64,000 nucleotides of DNA, from assembly GCF_001042635.1 (NCBI RefSeq), contig NZ_AP012331.1, positions 2,294,001 through 2,358,000 on the forward strand, in the 5' to 3' direction. How positions within the stretch are numbered: position 1 is the first letter of the stretch; the number at the start of each line of letters is the position of its first letter. Below are positions 62,459 to 64,000 of this stretch, piece after piece. The translations under genes and the position numbers were made by a program. The notes beneath the pieces are model-generated. The model saw nothing but the letters and a program-made list of their open reading frames with translations, had not been told where the DNA came from and searched no databases. This DNA is from Bifidobacterium scardovii JCM 12489 = DSM 13734. GTDB lineage: Bacteria > Actinomycetota > Actinomycetes > Actinomycetales > Bifidobacteriaceae.

Positions 62459-63000
62459 TTGTTCTCCTCCTTCGTGTCGTCTGTCGTCAGGTGGCGCGGA
62501 ACCCCATCGTCCGGGGGGAACTGCCGGCGCAGCCGGCTGAGGGGATGTGCCGCTTCGAATTCGTTCTGCGCGCGCTCGAGGTTCTCTCGCATGCGCTGGA
62601 TGTACTCCCACATCGTGGACTGTTCCTCGGCGGAAAAGCCCTCGACAAGGCGCCGTTCCATGTAGTCGCCGTTGGCCTTGAGGTCATTGACGATGGCGTC
62701 GGCCTTGTCGGTGAGCACGATCCGCTTGCATCGGGCGTCGTGGGCGACCGGCTCGCGCGAGATCAGCCCCTTTTTCTCCATCAGGGCCAGCACGCGGGAC
62801 GCGGTCGACCGGGTGATGACGAATTTTTCCTCGATGGTGTGCTGGTAGATTTCCCTGCCCCGGTTGCGGGCCAGGAACACGATGATATGCGCGTTGCCGC
62901 CGGTCGCGATGCGCGCGGACTCCGGCATGGTTTCGCCCAGATATCGGTTGATCGCCTTGCTCAGCGACTGCATGTCAAGGCTGAGGGTCCGGTGCTCCAT
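62455..63000 (-). CDS. MarR-family transcriptional regulator
   Basis: A 181-residue winged-helix repressor with recognition region FVITRSTASRVLALMEKKGL and wing DARCKRIVLTDKAD. The start at 62998-63000 has GGAG five bases upstream. It leads the operon marR-ABC-ABC, a common arrangement in which the regulator senses the exported compound and controls its own operon. The palindrome at 63082-63092 is the likely operator. Confidence 0.92.
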   Translation of the reverse strand: MEHRTLSLDMQSLSKAINRYLGETMPESARIATGGNAHIIVFLARNRGREIYQHTIEEKFVITRSTASRVLALMEKKGLISREPVAHDARCKRIVLTDKADAIVNDLKANGDYMERRLVEGFSAEEQSTMWEYIQRMRENLERAQNEFEAAHPLSRLRRQFPPDDGVPRHLTTDDTKEENK

Positions 63001-63067
63001 CACCTCTCCTTTCATGGGCGGCACGATGCGCGCGGTCGGCGCATCACGCACCCCCGAAAAGCACTCT

Positions 63068-63107
63068 AATGTGTATCATATACAACAGTTGTAGATACAA
63101 CAATTGG
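63068..63107 (-). promoter_or_regulatory. Promoter and palindromic operator of the marR operon
   Basis: Minus-strand -35-like TTGTTG and -10 TATGAT are 17 bases apart. The spacer contains the palindrome ACAACAGTTGT (63082-63092), with a partial repeat ACAACAATTG beside it. It is well placed for repression by the MarR protein. Confidence 0.65.
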
Positions 63108-63210
63108 CGTGTCGCGATGCCGCTGCACCATTATTCAGCAGGCTGACATGGCAACGCCGGAGATGATCGGCTTGCCCACGGACCGGCGGCCCACCGGCCC
63201 TCCGACCGGA

Positions 63211-63393
63211 TCAGGCGACGGCCTCGACGCCGGTTTCGCCCCCGTACACCGCGCCCCCGTTGATGGAGTCGCATCCGGCCACCCTGCCGGCATACTCGCG
63301 GCGCAGCCGGTCCACCTCGTGTTCCAGCTCGTCGATGCGGCGGACCTGCTGGGCGATCAGCAGATCGCGCATATCGTGCCGGCCGACGCTCAT
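63211..63393 (-). CDS. Small coiled-coil protein, unknown
   Basis: A 60-residue frame beginning MSVGRHDMRDLLIAQQ, then a heptad-like RIDELEHEVDRLRREY and a Gly/Val-rich end. It abuts the transposase remnant at about 63394, so it may be a complete small gene or the 3' part of a gene cut by the insertion; the frame does run on upstream into the remnant. No family is recognised. Confidence 0.35.
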   Translation of the reverse strand: MSVGRHDMRDLLIAQQVRRIDELEHEVDRLRREYAGRVAGCDSINGGAVYGGETGVEAVA

Positions 63394-63650
63394 GCGCAGC
63401 TTCGGTGCGAACGCATACCCGCTCTCATGCTCCGCAACGCCGCCGTCATCCGCCTCGCCCGACGACGCCGCGACGTCATCTACAGCATGCTCAAAAACGG
63501 AACCCTCCACCAAGACCCCGCCCTCGCAGCCTGAACGCCACGACGAACACGCCGGACACCGCCAGCGGGACGAAGCACGCCCGAAAACACCCCACCAGAA
63601 CCCCGGCGCATCAACCCCTACAAAGTTGACAAAAACATAGGAACACCCCC
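63394..63650 (+). mobile_element. Right-end remnant of an IS110-type insertion sequence
   Basis: The plus strand encodes about 45 residues, ERIPALMLRNAAVIRLARRR then DVIYSMLKNGTLH, up to a stop at 63532-63534. This is like the C-terminus of IS110-family transposases. The non-coding end AAAACATAGGAACACCCCC (to about 63650) resembles the termini of such elements. The catalytic N-terminal domain is absent, so the element is dead. Confidence 0.6.
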
Positions 63651-64000
63651 CACTCCGCCTTGTTGGTATAGCTGTTCGTCGTATGGCTCAGGTCGTTCCA
63701 GAAGGAATCATCCTTGATGGAAACGGCGTAGCGAATGGCGATGACGTGCGCCTTACCGTCCTTGTTGTAGCCATCGTCGATGGTGAACGTCACCGGGGTA
63801 GTGCCGTCGTCGGCGGTGGTGCCTGCCGTCGCATTGAAATGCTCAGCGATGGTGTAATCGCCTACAAAGGGGTACACGTAGTAATCATTTTCGTAGAACG
63901 CCGCTGTCGGCGCATGAGCGCCTTCCGTCACCAGCGTCGCGCCCTTCGGCAACGTGTCGGTCACGGTGATGTTACCCTTGGTGGTCTTGTCCGTACGAAC
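63611..64000 (-). pseudogene. Surface-protein gene fragment truncated by the IS remnant
   Basis: The frame enters from the right edge (VRTDKTTKGNITVTDTLPKG) and shows the beta-rich style of LPXTG/pilin-like isopeptide domain proteins (ITVTDTLPKGATLV, YAVSIKDDSFWNDLSHTTNS). After NKAEW at about 63652 the frame runs into the IS end and stops at 63611, giving a false tail VFLCFCQLCRG. The C-terminal sorting signal is missing, so the product cannot be anchored. The 5' end is outside the window. Confidence 0.65.

Overview
The window reads as chromosomal DNA of a high-GC Gram-positive actinobacterium, almost certainly a Bifidobacterium. Pointers are the GC-rich codon use, a DivIVA/dxr/ispG/recO/uppS block, an atypical isoleucyl-tRNA synthetase with a T-box leader, a GH2 beta-galactosidase paired with a GPH-type sugar symporter and a LacI regulator, and actinobacterial type I-E CRISPR repeats. 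Genus is inferred from gene content, not from a marker gene.

Layout. 1-7.5 kb: a minus-strand isoprenoid and envelope block (DivIVA-like protein, dxr, ispG, membrane alpha/beta hydrolase, recO, uppS cut by the window edge). 7.8-11.4 kb: tRNA-Val, an S16-type membrane protease, a zincin-like protein and a LURP-one-related protein. 11.8-24.7 kb: a complete type I-E CRISPR-Cas locus on the minus strand (cas3-cse1-cse2-cas7e-cas5e-cas6e-cas1-cas2), its leader and a 31-repeat array whose far end decays into fossil repeats. A detached two-repeat mini-array lies beyond a DUF3052 gene. 24.7-28 kb: a decayed Fic-like fragment, a peroxiredoxin with no recognisable start, a UcpA-like dehydrogenase and an amino acid permease. 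28.4-31 kb: a second I-E array (40 repeats, different repeat variant) with its own leader and a fossil of a cas2 3' end, but no cas genes.

31-50.7 kb: ileS with its T-box, then two nucleoside-salvage modules sharing one logic. Module 1 is nucleoside hydrolase, MFS transporter, ribokinase. Module 2 is nucleoside hydrolase, a dedicated ECF transporter (S, T, A, A'), ribokinase. The ribokinases are close paralogues, and both modules start at near-identical promoters overlapped by a TAAAACGTT-type operator. A LacI-family regulator sits beside module 2. Between the modules lie an NMT1/THI5-type ABC importer, an amidohydrolase and an orphan type I-C CRISPR repeat.

50.7-57.3 kb: a lactose-type module (symporter, divergent beta-galactosidase, LacI regulator) with three matching AGTAAA-N4-TTTACT operators. 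57.4-63.1 kb: a membrane protein of unknown function and a marR-ABC-ABC operon encoding an asymmetric heterodimeric exporter. 63.2-64 kb: the 3' remnant of an IS110-type element breaking into a surface-protein gene that runs off the window.

The most distinctive features are the layered CRISPR history (two live-looking I-E arrays, a cas2 fossil, a detached mini-array and a stray I-C repeat) and the predicted nucleoside-specific ECF transporter operon.
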